Source of the DNA: Tomocerus qinae
Taxonomy: Eukaryota; Arthropoda; Collembola; Entomobryomorpha; Tomoceridae
Direction of reading: 5' to 3'
DNA length: 64,000 nucleotides
Assembly: GCA_020055645.1 (NCBI GenBank)
Contig: CM034547.1
Span: forward strand, 62,593,884 to 62,657,883
How positions within the stretch are numbered: position 1 is the stretch's first letter; each line of letters starts with the position of its first letter. The notes under the pieces were generated by a model. It made no database searches, was not told where the DNA came from, and was given only the letters and a program-made list of their open reading frames with translations. A program made the translations under genes and the position numbers. Below are positions 22,001 to 36,900 of the stretch, one piece after another.

Positions 22001-25000
22001 AGTAAACGATGTTTTACGAGACTATCTGCAGTGTAAATACTTTGAGAAAAGTATATGCTTTAGAAATACATATAACTTGTGCTATCGTTATATCTGTAAA
22101 GGGTTCGATTCAGAATTCTGTGGTTCGATTTTGTATGGAAAGATTTCTATCCAAATACTTACTACAACGACATTGCAATGTAATGTGCTTTTACATAACG
22201 TCCATGTATGTATTTATAGTATAAATAGTTATGTGTGTGTCTTATAGGTACATGCAGTGAGAAAATACTTGTGCAACATTGGCCTTGTTCGTTCGGAAGT
22301 TGTGTTTACTTAGGTGTGCAGTCGAAATAAGATCCAAGGAGCCTGTATTATTTTCGCTGGTAGTTTCTAGTTCGGTTATAGAGACACTTTGTATAGTTAG
22401 GATAGGAAGCACCTTGCGATGCTTTGCAATTGCAAGTGTGTGCATACAAGTAGAAGAAAAACAGTTTTCCCTTCGTTTCCTTTTTTTCTTCTCTCATGAC
22501 TAGTTCACATCAAATTGGTAGTTTTGTTGATAGTGTTAGCTGATGAATTCTCCTTGTGTCGAGAGAAAAACACACAAAGCTGTTAAAGAGGATGAAACTA
22601 GGCTTGCAAAACAAACGGTTATATGTTGTTAGAGAGAAAATGTCCCTTCATTCTCCCCTGTTAGTTTACTTAACTCGTTCCTACTACTACTCCACACTTA
22701 CTTTATACATAGTTACAGGAGACGGAATGGCTACGGCTGGATTGGATTTATGGTCTCTATTCTCTACTCCTTCTACTTTGTGCAGATACAATGCAAACGT
22801 GGATGAGAGGACGAGTAAAAAGTGTTGTGTGCTGACGTGGGTTACGTTTTTTAATATGGCTTTTCTCCTCTCTGGAACTAAAAGGGCTTTGGAAGTAGGA
22901 GGAAAGTGATGAAAGAAGCAAGGAAGGAAAAGATGATTAAGATGAAGCTGAAAGTTGATGAATATAAGTTAAGGAGAGCTAAACTCGGAACGCAACTCGC
23001 CTTCGTCCTTTTCTACGGAAATGTATTTTTGTCAACTTGACCATTTTGAGATAGGAAAGTCAGACGAGACGAGAATAGAACTAGAGACACCACAGGCCCT
23101 GGACTGGCCGGTTCTGCAAACTTGATACTCTTCCCTTTGTGCTATGCTTTGCGCTTTTGTGAACAGAAAACACTTTGTTGCGTTACAACATATATTTGTA
23201 AGTTTGGTCATATGAGCCAAGTTAGTAGGAACTTATCTAGAGTAATTTGGAATTATATAGTGGAGAGGATATATAGTATAGTATATTTAACTGAATAGTT
23301 AGTCATTGTTCGTTGTATATGCTACGTATTGTATTTACTAATAGAGAGAAAGCGAAAGGACAGTTTTGACTATGATTTGTTGCACTTGCCTCCTTTCCCC
23401 ATTACAAATATTTTGGCCTTATGTCATTTTGTCTTCGCCATTGTTTTGTATTGCTTTCAGTTTGCTTACTCTCCTGCTCAGTTCGTCTTCTTTTTCTTTG
23501 TAGACGAAGCAAGCAGCTTGCTTAAGTGAACCAGCCATTGTTTCCGAAATGAATTTTATAGCTTGCACAATTTCATCGAGGATAGTAAGAATTTATGTAT
23601 CGCCTAAATGAATTTTTTCCCTATAAACTTGTAAGTAGAGATATAAAAAGATCTTGGCTGTAAATTCTCCTTTATCGTTTGACTATGAAAATATGCATAA
23701 GAATGAATCAATTCTGTAGAATATAAAATGTAATGTAGATCATAAATAATGACTCCTATTATACATATAGCAGTTACAGCTTCTGAATATTTGTTTTTAT
23801 CCCAGTGCGAGTGCAATAGAAGATTTCTCAATGCTCTTTCTCTCTCCCGATATTTGTTGTTGTCGACATTATAAATTTAAGGGGATTCGGTGCATACAAC
23901 CGAGAAAATGTCATTTGTAAATTTTCCTGTGTCCTATATCCTAGCGTAGGTAGATGCAATTCCACTTACACTACCTATGTAATCTTTTCTTCCTCTCCTA
24001 CAGTTTAGTCTGCGTTATTCAAATACATAATTTAATATGCATATCCAGATTACTTTATATACTAGCTCAGGCATTTCTACATGTGTACATATAATATGTT
24101 GACTATGTGTAGTATTACTATGCAAATAGAATATGAACAAAAAAGAACGACGCGAGTTTTAAAGACGACTTTTTCAATACTGTACAATATTTGGGTGTCC
24201 TAGGTTAGATAACATACCTCTTGACTTACATCCTCTTCAGTACATTTAGTAAAGGTATGGATAGATATATCTGAACTTGTATTATAGAGTTGGGTTGGAG
24301 AAACTTTTCTGCTTTCCCCTTGTTCCTCGTCGCTAACTTCCATAAAACCAATATTTCTCCTCAGAGACGTTTGTTTGTGTGGTTGTACTATGTATCAGGT
24401 TGTGTCTGCGTATGTCTAAGGGATTTATATTTTTATACCAGCTATATACATACTGCTTGAACGAATTGAACTCTCTGGTAGATCAAGTGGAAAGCTCTCC
24501 TTCTTTATACGTGGGCACTTTTCTGTTGTCACTGACTTAGTCGTCGACATGGGTGGGGCTGTTTTGCCTCTTCATTGTGCAAAGGAATACTTGAAATTCA
24601 TTTCATAGTCACTTTCATGTTACAACATACATCAGTCATGACTGGAAGTCTCAGGACTGACTTTATACAATGCCATGACAAATTCTTTCGTTGAAATGAA
24701 TAGATTGACTTTGACTGTGACTGCAAATGAATAGGATAGTCATGCATATGAGGAAAAGGTAGGTGTTTATCCTAAATAATGTTTACATTCTAAAACTTGG
24801 CTATAGCAGGTGAATCTACAAAAGGTAGTGGGCAAAATATTCATAAAATACAGTAAGGTATGTTTTATTTCTTGATGTTGATAAACATTTTCGGAACATG
24901 AGAAAGGTTTGTTGACGTGTGTTGACTTACATGTATTTTTGGTTTGATTGGAAGTTGTGCCCAAAGACAGAAAAGAACAGTGAACTAGATTTTACTTTGT

Positions 25001-26055
25001 ATATTTTCTTGTCAAATGGAATGCAGTGGTGCATTGTGAGAAATTCATTTTTTATTTGAGACAGTTGCCACATTGTTTGTACATAGAAAGTACAACATTT
25101 CTTTGGTTCATATTGTTAGGGTAAGCAAATAAACTTTTGTTATTGTGCGTGTGTAATCCGCGAGACTATTGTAATGGTATGTAGTCTGCTGTAGTTATGC
25201 AAATCATGTGAGTGAGACTTGCTGTTGGTTGCTGGTACGGAAGTAAAATTTAAGGTTTAAGTACACTGGTGAAAGAAGTAATAAACGAGGAGAAAAGTAG
25301 AGCATATTAGATATTTATATCTCATATCTCCTTGCAGTTGTAGAGCTGTGTATGTTGTTTGTCTTATCGAGGTGTTTGTGAAGAAAGTATAATTTTTGCA
25401 GTCTTTCGTGCAAGTTTTTGAGATGGTAATATAGTGTTTGGTGGTTATGTTAAAATCCCCAACTTTCCTGACCTCGCAAGTAAAGGAGAAATAGCTTCAA
25501 TAATAAGTAAATGACCATATCTCTCTGTATTACAAGTTTTACTGGCATATTTTTTGCTATAACGCACGAAGGGTGGCTGTAAAGGGAAAACCATTTCCCA
25601 TTGAATATAGTATAGGTATAAATAAACATAGTAAGGCATTTAGTAAAGGTAATGCTCCTACATTTCCGTTGTTAGCAATAAGAACCGATTGTTGTTTCAC
25701 ATATCTTGAATTGCATTGCGTGACTAAAGGTGTTACCTGGTGTGAAGGAAGCTAAAAAGAAAGAAATAGAACTACAGTAGTTTCCTTTTCCAGGAAAAAA
25801 CTTTGTCTGGTAAAAGAAAGGAATGTGTGTCAGGAGAAAGTGACGTATATCGTTATTATAAGTTTTATGTTATGTTAAGAGGCGGAAAGACAAATACTTG
25901 AAATGTCCACTTGGGAACCTTAAAGGCTAAACGTCAACTTGTTTTTGAAAGTCTACTTATGCCAAGCAAAAGTGAAAGCCTATTTAGTAATAATATTAAA
26001 TTATAATGCTAACCTCTATTTCTAAAATAATTAATGTGTATTGTTTGTTCTACAG
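19060..26055. other. Non-coding sequence upstream of exon A, probably intron
   Basis: No exon was recognised between the palindrome-rich island and the acceptor site at 26055. I looked by eye for the missing first half of Ig domain 1 (a Trp followed by a short charged turn and Gly, ending in a phase 1 donor) and did not see it. Short open frames here have no domain and several overlap on opposite strands (for example 22242-22503). The last bases, ttgtttgttctacag (26041-26055), are the polypyrimidine tract and acceptor of exon A. Confidence 0.55.
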
Positions 26056-26235
26056 GTTTCAGCAGAGATATTGCCGGATTTGTACGCTATACAATGGTTG
26101 GGGATGCTGACCGAGGGATACATAACCTTCGGATCGTAAATGTTACTTTAAAGGATATAGCAGAATATCAGTGTCAAGTTGGACCGGCGAAAAATAACAG
26201 GGCGATACGATCAGATGCCAAGCTAAATGTTCTAG
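26056..26235 (+). CDS. Nephrin/SNS-family Ig receptor, exon A (end of Ig domain 1)
   Basis: This 180-bp internal exon encodes the C-terminal half of the first immunoglobulin domain of a nephrin-type adhesion receptor. In flies the family (Sticks-and-stones, Hibris) sits at the plasma membrane, binds Kirre/Roughest on partner cells, and drives myoblast fusion and the nephrocyte slit diaphragm. Visible marks are GFxRY, the GIHNLRI strand, an N-x-T glycosylation site (NVT), the canonical D-x-A-x-Y-x-C of Ig strand F (DIAEYQC), and the family-typical QVGPA...AIR...AKL ending. From memory of the families, GIHNLRI and QVGPAKNNRAIR fit SNS/nephrin better than Kirre/Roughest. The acceptor is ttctacag at 26055 and the donor gtaagc starts at 26236; both boundaries are phase 1. 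The first half of this domain, with the partner Cys and Trp, must be in an upstream exon not seen here. Confidence 0.87.
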
Positions 26236-27916
26236 GTAAGCAAACTTTTTCTTTCTCTACGCTTTGTACTCGTAGGATGCATTTTGGATAAAGTTCTACA
26301 TTCTACTTTCTGGCATAGAAATATTTACATAAAAGCTCATCATTTTTAAAATGCAGGAGGAAGCAAATACTTTGTGAGCATATAGGTACTACATTCGTTT
26401 TATTTTATTGACTTGCACATAGTTTTGATGGAAAAGTAGAAAGTAGTCTCTCTCAGAGCTGCGACCTACGTACGTTACGTACCTCCGTTACATTACAGTT
26501 TTCAACTTCAGTGCATATGTATGCGACACACTGAGAAACACATTACCAGAGGATGCGGATAGTAACCTTTTTAAACTGTACCTATACATATAGAAAAAGT
26601 ATTTTATTAGATACTTCTTTAGTTCGCTGGACGTCTTTTTACTCAATTCCCTTGCCGCTAACAAAATTTACTTTTGCTTTTTCGCAAAGCAATTCTTCTC
26701 TTGGGCTTAAGGATTTTGCTGCTCTAGAATCCATGCTTCTTTCCATGCTATTCAACTTCAATTGAACAAAATTTGACTTCTTTTCTTCTTTCTTCTCTAC
26801 ATTACTACAATATTCTATTCAATTTTGATGCTTGTAAATACCATTTCTTTGTACCTGAATATACAATGTGCATTCACATATATACCTCTAAGATGGCAGC
26901 CAGCCCAATTCTAATGAATATACCCTATAGATCTTAATTTTATATTTACTTAACTATATAAAATTAATTGAACTCAATATGACGCTGACTTCCGCGAACT
27001 GTATCAGATGGTTGCTAGTTAAGTAAGTCGTAAAGTAATGTTGTTTTTTTAGTTCAATAATTTTGCTACATTCCTATTGCTGAATATATCGCAAGTTTGT
27101 TACAGACAATTGCTAAATGGTAGGTAAAGCTATTTGACTAATAAAGTAGGCAGCTTACAATTACCATCGTTCTGATGTTTGTTTTCTAATTGGCAGTAGT
27201 ATGAAGAAACTCACAACAGAAAATGTTATTGAAATGTACTTTTCAATCTTAGTTTACATCACCCAGTCTTACTGTTAGCATTAGCAGCAATAAATTTTTG
27301 TTTAAGCCCATCCACTGTCTACTATAGTAAGATTTCCCAATTTTTCCCTCTAAAATTGATGACAGATTTTTTAGCTCGTTATTGTTCTTCCAAGCTTTGT
27401 TTACACTCCAGTGTTTATTATGGGCTTAGTACAGCATCGTCATGAAGCAAGCAACGAAATTCCTACAGCATCAACATAAAAGAGACAGCATTCCTTCTTT
27501 GCAAACGCACTGGATATATACCTAGTTACATTAAAATGTAAACTTAGTTAGTACACCTAAGATGGATACACAGCAGAGAATTGTAGTTTACGCAAGGATG
27601 CTGTTGTCTCGGTACGCTAAACCAGGGGGAATCTACTTTCTCCGTGTACTGTATTTGTATCTTAGTATATTGAATCTAAATACTATATTCGTAATACATC
27701 TATAGGTACTAACTGTTCCCATATGTAAATTCTACAGCGGATCTCAACTTCATTAGCATTTACGTAATAGGAATTGCAAAGCAGGCAATTTGACATTGTT
27801 ATTGCTTGTTTATTAAGCACTTCCACGGACACGGTTTTGATTTCGTTTTAAAAATTATATTAAGTATGGAGAGTACATTTTCCTCCCAAAATCCAATAAA
27901 GTAATTTTAAAATAAT

Positions 27917-27948
27917 AATGCGGTATTCTATGGTGTGTATACCGCATT
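27917..27948. repeat. Short hairpin, 10-bp perfect stem
   Basis: aatgcggtat (27917-27926) is the exact reverse complement of ataccgcatt (27939-27948), with a 12-nt loop. A 10-bp stem at this spacing is expected a few times by chance in a window of this size. Confidence 0.4.
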
Positions 27949-30900
27949 TAATGTATGACTAAGTTGATTATGATAGCAAAACTGCATGTGTACTAGGTTG
28001 TAGTTAGCTGTAATTTCGTATGAAGGATTCAGTGTGCCTATATATTTATTTATTAGGTACTAGTGGGAAAGACAGTAAAATATATTTGGTGCAACTACTA
28101 AATAAGTAGCGGAACTGGATAAGGGAGCGAAGTGCTGGGCTGGTGTATTTTGTTGTCTATACGGAACGGAGTAAAAGTTACAGACGAATAAATTCGCTCT
28201 TTGTGTCTAGTATTTTCTGCAGTGTCATTGTTGTAAGTTGTAGTACACATTAGGTGGTGGTAGTTGGTAGGAGCAGTAAGTAGTGCAGACCAATAACGTA
28301 GACCAGCAGTTTTCTTGATATAATATATACCCAGGGAGGAGAGGACGAGTGAGATAATACGTTTATGGGATTTTCTTGGAGCGAGAAGCTCTTGTGTCTC
28401 ATTTTATCTGATTAACCTCTCTGTATAAGGTTGACTTGACTTTGTGTCTGTTAGGTTCAAAGTTCCTTCTTGTCTTGACTTGAGCTGAATCGTGTCTTCA
28501 CAGGGTGCAAATACATTTCCTAGTGTAATAGTGCACTTACTGTGGGATGGCAAAGAAAATCAGGAGTCTCTGTAACTCCATTTCAACTGAATAATAATAG
28601 TGTGAACTTAAATGATCTGGGATAGTAGTGGTTGTCTTAGTTAGCTGCATATATTCATAAATACTCTTTCAAGTACATTATACTCCTTGTAAGCATATAG
28701 TAGTAGTGTTGTGGTGGTGCAAAGTGTACTATATTGTATTGTACTATTTCATTTTGCTGTAGTATGGAAAACTCCCCGGTAGGAAGTTTGCTTGTAGAAC
28801 AAGTGCCAGGACCGTTGCGTCTAGTTCCGCAAAAGGAAAGATAATGTCTAAAATGAGTGAAATAGTTGACTTGCAGTACCGGAGAGCATGCCTTTGCAAG
28901 GAACCTCGAAATCTCTCTTCTATGCCATGTACTACTGTGCAATATTATTTGCTATGTATACAACTGCATTTCTTGTACTCTTTCTGTATTTCGTGTTTAT
29001 GCTATACGCTATAATTATTCACTCGGTATTATTAGATATACCTACTTACGTAAATTATGCAGTGAGAAAGAGAATAATACGCAAACATTTCTGCACATCT
29101 CTGCTCCATTTTCATACTATTGCATTGTTCATAAAACTAAAACTGGGTTTTTAGATCATTTGAGGAGTTTATTATAGTTAGTATTATCAGGGTGCATTAA
29201 ATTTGCCCTGGAAGTTATTTACTTTTTAATGGCGAAAGTAAGCTTGTACATCAGATAACTAATTATACAAGTAGGAAAAGGAACTGAATGTGGGTACTGC
29301 GTTATCTATGGCACAGCATAAAAACAAAAATAAAGTATCACGAAATCTGAATTTTAATTTTCTTTCGTATTATATTACATTTTATATTCCTTATATCCAA
29401 TATCATTAGTTGAAAGTTTTCTTAATAGAATGTTAACGTTAACTATTTATTATTGTCTTATAGCTGAAGAAGCAGTAGGAAATTGTATGAGGGAAATATT
29501 AATGTAATTAGATAGTTCAAATGCAGAAACGTTTTAGGCATACACTATTAGGATGTTGGGTGTAGAAATTGTAGCGGAAATAAAACAAAAATGGATAGTG
29601 GTGAGTTCAAGCTCATAATATTATTATAAGTTAGGTCTAGGACTGAAAGTTGATATAGGACATAGAATTCTTGTTTGTTATCCCTATGTAGTATGATATA
29701 TTGGTATTAAAGTTTTTGTGGTGCAAGGATTATATGCGAGAGAAGAATGAACGCATAAGTTTACGCATAAAAAGAGTAAAAGTTTGCACTTTAAGACTTT
29801 TACTGTACATATGTAGTTGCACAATAGTGCTTGAGTATATACGAGCACGACGTATACTTACAATGTTTGACAAATGAGATGTGTACCATTAAAACTTTGG
29901 CGAGCTAACAATGTAATAAAAGTACGCACTGAGTTTGAGCTACTGTTATCCGTAGCATAGTTTCTAGTACAGTTTCTATAACTAGTGATTTTGTCTTTGA
30001 TGTTTTGAACAAACAGCAGTTGTAGCAAAAGGACTATTACAGAACGTAGAACTTTTGTTTGTAATACATACATTACACATACTGACAACATTTCAGAGAG
30101 AGAAACAAAGTGTAAGCAAAAAATAACTGTTGCGATTTGCGGAATTTCCCGTCCAGTATTTTGTGCAATGGAATAATATGCATTTGTGTGTACGATGCAC
30201 TTTGATGGCCGCAATTGTTATCGAGCAGTTGACTACCATAAAATCCTTATGTGCCATTCTATTTTCTCTAGATATAATGTTGTCTATGCTAAGGCACAAA
30301 GGAAATGAAATAAAGTGTGTAATAAAAAGACTACATGTGCGCAGCGCATTGTCCATCTAAAATTTAAAACAAAATCTTCCCGAAAAAAAGAATTTGTTGA
30401 GTTGATCTGTGTAAACAGCTTAAATTCTTTGGCAAAATGTTAAAAATAATGGAGTAATGTAGTAGACTTGGATGTAGGATAATGCATATAATTCCACACA
30501 TAGAAGTTCTTGTTGAGTTCATAGGAAAAATTTGTTATCATAACTGCGAGCCGAGGCTTTCATGACTTTTTTATTCGGTTTTGGCTAGCAAAGCACGTGT
30601 ACATGTGGATTTGCTTTCCTCTACGTCCATTCAATTTCATTTCAAGTCGTTTCATTTCATTTTGTATTCCGGTATTCCATTTATTTTATAGTAAGTATGT
30701 ACCTACGTGTCCTTACATGTACATTGATATAACATACCTAACTCGAGTTGAGAATACCCAACCCCAAAGCTTCCTTCCTTTCCACTATATTTCAAATGCA
30801 TGAATTCATGTGGACATTTCTGCACAATCACCATATTTTTATTGTTGACTCAAATGAATGACTTTTTTCGTTGTTTCACATCTCACAGAAACTACTACTT

Positions 30901-33900
30901 ACATTCGACATCATCCCTAGCTATGAATACCCTAGATTTCGTTCTACTACTTAAATAATAAATGAAATCAACTTTTTTATTTACTTTGCCTAATTTTCTT
31001 TCTAACTTTAACTATCTGTAAACATGTGTTTACATGAAATAATTGGTTTTACAATTTTAGGTCCCACGCCACATTTAGTTAGTTAGTACTGTCTGATGCA
31101 TCCTACTGCTTTCACTCGTAAATAAATTCTGAGACAACAACTTTCTAAAGCTGTGAATCCATGTATTACTATTTCATTATATGCAGTGGTGGCTTGAATG
31201 TTTGCATTTGAATTGTAGAGCGTAGGGTTTTGCAATTTGCTAACATTTATATTTTAACTTATTTATAGTTAGTTAGTGATGTGATGTGACGTGGATTATT
31301 GAGCATTCCAAACATAACGTAACGGATGGTCCTTGCGGGTCGTTAACTTTCTTCTGACTACGATTACTTTTCCAAGGCTGGTTTTTTATTAGCGTGGAGC
31401 TGTATGTACTTTGAATTTAAGATTGAAAGAATGAATTGGATTTGTTGACTTGAATTCATCCCTCGCTCGTCCTCTTCTAAATACTTTGGTCCTATCTATC
31501 CATGTACTATCGTTTCTTAAACCTCGGCTTTGGAGGTTGTTCTTTTCAGTTGTAGTGTATACAGACTATCTGTTTGGTAAAGTTATGCCGCTTGGAGTAT
31601 CAACTAGTAAGAAACACAACTGGGGGATTTCATCTGTAATGTACTGTGCTGTATAAAGTGCGGGTAAATGTAGTAGTTGTTAATACACTTTGTACGCATG
31701 CAGGGAGTTGAGTTTCTTTGGGAAATGTCTGTAGGTATAGTTGAATAGTTCAGAGAAGCATTATATGTTTAGGTAGTTTTGTCGGGGGCTTCTCCGTCGT
31801 GCAATGTAAGATGTGTGATGTGGGTATATATTATTTTGATTTTATTTCCCCAACTTGTCTTCCCTGTCAGACTTGTTTTGCCCTTCCTTCCTCCTCAGCA
31901 TGCAAGTGAAGTGAGTTGCCGGAGTGAAGTACGATGCTTACCCTTGAATTTTGATTCCTTAGAAAATCACTTAGAATGAATACAAAGATTTTTTCAGTAA
32001 AAATAAGTTGAAGTTGGCCCATCGAGGATATCACAGACAAGGGTAGAGCATCTATAGTCTGTACAAAGCAACAGAGATTTCTTGTACATAACGTAGTGAA
32101 AGTAAGTAGAGTCCATTAGGAATGCCTCCTCCGTACAGTTCAAACTTGGTATTCAGTAGTGTCAATCAAATAGTGGAAAAGGAAAGTGAAAGAAGGAAAA
32201 GGTAAGAGAGATGAGGGAAAGTCAAACCAGGAACACGCTCTCTTCCGACTTGTCTCGACGAGTTAGCTGCACTGCTTTGAGCTTCAAGTGAGTGTAAGTT
32301 TGTACTATTTGAGTTGATGTGATCAAACCCTGCCTTTGCCGTCTCACATCCACATACACAAGGAAAAGCAACTCAAAGTGACGGGTAGAGCCTTGGAGAT
32401 TTCTAGGAAGAAGAGGACCCTGAAATGGGACCTGTTCTTCTTTTGTCGCACAGACATTACATTACAAGTGTATAGAGAGACACTTTCCTCCCTGGCCTTA
32501 CCTTTCTTGTAGTATAGGGAGTGAGTGTGTGCAACTACTGGCACTATCCTTCTGCACATTCATTTCCAGTAAACATTTCTCTGACTAAACAGAAATGGAA
32601 ATAGCAAGCACAGCTCCCACTCACGACGAATACAGAATGAAATGCATAGAGTCGATGTGGAGTGTACTTTTGACTATACGGAGGCCTTTCTCTACCTTCC
32701 ATTGCATACATTAGTTGAATCAAGTGCAGAATTCTGGTCGGACCTGGCTGGCTGGACGAAACTCGGTTGACGTGACGGCTTGTCCATTGGGAGTTGAATT
32801 GGGATTACATTTCGTTTTATCATGCTCTGCTTCCAGCCAACAGAAGCCTCCACTCCTTCCAGTTTAGTATGCTCTGCTAAACTATTCTCCTTTCTCTGTG
32901 CGGACAGAATGGAATAGAATGCACTCTCATACCTAGGCATGTGGACTGTGTTTGTAAGTATGACACTTAGCATAGTAGTACCCAGTAGTGGCTTGCGTAG
33001 AATGAGAGATGGAAATGGGAAATAACCAGTTTCTTCTTTACATACCATGAGTTTCATGAAATACTTACCATGACAGAAGTAGTAATATAATGCAGTGCAG
33101 TTTCCGGCAAATCGTCTTGTCTATCCTATTATTTTCTCGTTGAGATTTGGACTGTGTACACACAACAGGGATTGTGTTTGGAGTATTTATAAATATTTGT
33201 GGATAGGTATATACCACTTATAAGACGGATAGAGCCAAAGGTGACTTGCTATGCATCTGTTGGCAGAAGGAAATCGTATGAACAGTCGAGAGACAGGTCC
33301 AGGGCCGCGAGAAAATATTGTTATTCGGTCAAGAGATGAGTCTCACACAACTCAATTACTGTCAAACCGCAGCATTTGGCTTTTGATTCGCTTCGGATTT
33401 GACTCCCATTCTGTTCTCCTCTCTCTCTCTCTCTGTGCTACAGACAGGGCAATGGAAGCAGATAGCATTTCGCCACCGGCTTTGTCCAGCGTTACAACAA
33501 CCAAATCCTAACTGTAGCAAAAGTCCAACCAAAGCAAAATATAATAATGCTCCTCCTGTCACTCTATCTACTTTCACTAGCGCTATTTATGTCGTTCTCC
33601 TAGAGGGTTTGGTTCCTATTTATAATATCTATCCTGCCTACGCGCAATAATGATACAATCACTTCCTTTCTCATGTCTGTTTTGTGTCTTTTCACTTCCT
33701 TTGCTGACTACGGCATGTCATCAAAAGGTTTGTCCTCACTTCCTCTCTTTTCCTTTCTCTTTCCTCTGACGGGTCTTTCTTGAGATGGCCATAAACAAAC
33801 TGCTATATTTCATAGGTACATTCGTATACATATGGGTTTCTCATACTTAAGTTCAAATCAACTTTATATTCTGAATTTCTCCGTGACACTGACTTTGTTT

Positions 33901-36900
33901 TTATTTTATGCATCGTCCATTCCCCTTTCACACACACTCTATCTGCTAATAACATATATAAGTAATTCGATTGGATTGATGTTTTTGCTTTATTGGGAGA
34001 GTAGGACATTTTAAGAAATAAATGTCACTTTCATTTGATGTATGATAATTGAGATATTCGAAGATTATTTTATGTAGTGTAAGTATGCTATATGTATAAG
34101 AACTGCAATGTAACAGAGTACAGTTTAATATAGTTTCTAATAGGGACATATTTGAGAAAGGAGTTTAATAATTGTTAACCTAAGTGAGAAGTTTAATTGA
34201 ATAAGAGAGTGGCTTATTTTGAGTTGAAATTTAATTATCAGAGTGCTCATCCTGTTTAACGATTTGTGGAATGCATTCAGAAGTGCATTTCCTCTATTCC
34301 CGTGTGCGTTGGAGTGGACAAGTTAGACACTCTTATAGAGCAAGTGCAAGGAAAGGTCTTGGTGTAGGAGTCGTAGACCGTGGTATTACTACTACTATTT
34401 GTGTATAGATAAAGTAGCAATTACTACTGTTCGACTACTTGCTACGTATTAGTGTATGTAATGTAATATTGAGCAACGAGATTAGATTAGCTCTCGTGCA
34501 CTGACTGAGCGTAAGATGGAGAGGGTAAGGTCAGAAGGGTCATCCACAGTTCTGCACTATAAGTTCCTGGCTAGACTACCCTTCCCAATCTCTTTTCTTG
34601 TTAGACGATTTAAGGAACAATTTCCCATTAATCGCTCTATTTGATCAGATTGAAAGGCAAGTTTCGTTGCAGGGAGTAGAGGAGAAGATTCAGCTCAAGT
34701 GCGGCGAGACTTACTCGTATTTATAGCTGACAGAACCAAGTTGTTGTTTTCTCTAGCAGAGTTTAGTTTAGATTGTGCTGAGAACGGATTTCTTTATGCA
34801 CTGTTATTTGTTATTTCTGGTACATTTACACAATCTTATAGGTACAGATATATGAAGATAAATAGTGGCTATCTGTTATCTCCACATTCTAACAAGATCG
34901 TAATGTTATATTTAGTGTTCTACTAAAAAACGAAGCTCACCTAAACCAAGATTACCTGAATTTTAGCAAATATTTTTTTCTCCCCCGTATCCCATCATTA
35001 AATAATTTAGTAGGGAAACTTTAAATAGAAAAATATGTTAATGAGCGAGCGCTAAAATAAGATCTAGTATGGACAGTATCTGGATTTGAAAGATTGTGCG
35101 TAGTAGTATGGATCTAGAAACGTAATAAACGGTCTAGTTTATTTTTAGTATTTAAGCCTAGCATATAAGATATGTGTTCTGTACTGTACGTTATAGAGTT
35201 AGACGTGGATGAAGTGTCTGATTGAGCAGGACAGAGGGACAATAAATCAAATCTGTCCATTTTAGCTTACACAGACGGAAATTAGAGCTAAAATTAGCTC
35301 CGTTTCCTAATTTCTTGTGAATTTATCTAACAATAGGAGGGAATGATAGTAAGATCTACAGAGTCACTAATTTTATTTGTCCTGAAAGATATTGAGCGTT
35401 TGTCGCAAGGCCTGCTGAGCATTTCTTAGTGGAGTGTAGCCATGTAGTGTCGTTTTGTAGTTATATATTATATACTCTAAGACGATTCATTATATGCTTG
35501 GGCCGTTTGGCCGTAGCCTAGTGAAGAAGTGAGTAGAGACGACGACGAAGAGACGAGTCAGGAGGAAGAATTCACTCGAGTTGATTTCTATCCATGGCAA
35601 GGGAGAAAGTAAGACAGGCTTTGCTCTGCTTGGCTTCCTTGGGCTTAAGTTTGGCTTAGCTTTCTTACTAAACACTAATGTAAGTAAAGTGTGGAGTACA
35701 GCGAAGGAGATACATATTGAATTGAATGAATCATGCCGTTAGCAATTTATTGCAACATGCTTCCTATTTCCGACTTCCCTATGAACTTGTAACAAATTAC
35801 TACCGTCTCCGTGTGTACCATAGGATGTGCAGAGCGTTTCATGCAGTTATGTATACGCAATAGATCTCTGGTATACATTTACGTTGCGAAAGAGTTAAGT
35901 GGGTGTATATAGAAATTGTTCATTATTATTAGTATATACTAGAGGATAAAGGCACCCAAGCTAAATAGCATTAAGTAACTTTATTTGTGATTGTAAACAT
36001 TGTACAAGGAAACGTATATATAGGAGGGGTTGCTAAAGCTTTACGTTATGATGAAAGTACCTAAGTGTAAGCAGGGAGTGGTTTCACTGGCGTATATCAC
36101 AACAAAACGGAAGGACATGACAAATCTCTCAGGTTAAGAGTAGATTGAGTTGTAGAAAATAGAATATGCAAGGGAGTGTTCGTACTAAGTATTTACTACA
36201 GAGAACAAACAGAATTCTTACTGAATTACAGTGATACGCATAATATTTGGCAAGCTACCTGCATTTGAAGAGACAGCTAGATAATCCGTATTATTCTGTG
36301 AGTGGATTCCAGTTTGAGTCATTGGCTCTGAGTTGTGAAAGTGAGTCAAGTCTAGGGAACTTGAGAATTTACGGCTTTGATTTAATGCGCTGATAGTTTC
36401 CCCTCATTGATCTTCATTGTGCAGATAAGAGTTGTAAAAAAGAGACAATTTTTCTCTCTTGACTGTTGCTGCCGTGACCTTTTCTTTGTCATCCACTCAA
36501 TCAGCCAACTGTACTCAATTCAACTCACTTCAATTCACTACTGAATGGGTTAAGAATTTAACGGACTAAATGTCAAACTCTTTCACATACATTTCAGATA
36601 GTGAAAGAAGACTTTTGTGGTTTCCTTTTCAGATTATTAGACTTATTTCATTTCAGTAGGATTCTGCGAATTTGCATCGTTAGTACAAGGAAGATCAGAG
36701 TCGTTTGTTACATCCTTATTTTGGTTTACTTTATTAGGTAACGTAGTGTTGTGTAGTTATACCTATACCTACCTATACTATACTATTAAGTATTTGAAAT
36801 TATATGCTTTATATCTATAGGGAAGCAGAGAAAGTAATTTTCAATAGAAGAACTCTTTCTGAGTACGGTGTTGTGTTACTTCGTAGCAAATAAGTACTTT

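Noticed and set aside
22100-22112. gggttcgattcag, similar to a tRNA B-box
   Set aside because: No A-box at the right distance upstream and no acceptor stem pairing; not a tRNA or tRNA-derived SINE.
26056-26235. Alternative assignment of the Ig exons to Kirre/Roughest
   Set aside because: Shared features exist (GFxRY, CQVGP), but GIHNLRI, the QVGPA...AIR spacing and the VPPKSIE linker fit SNS/Hibris/nephrin better.
28888-29154. 88-codon frame with several hydrophobic, membrane-like stretches
   Set aside because: The hydrophobicity comes from T-rich DNA, another frame is open over the same bases, and it lies inside the Ig gene intron without gene signals.
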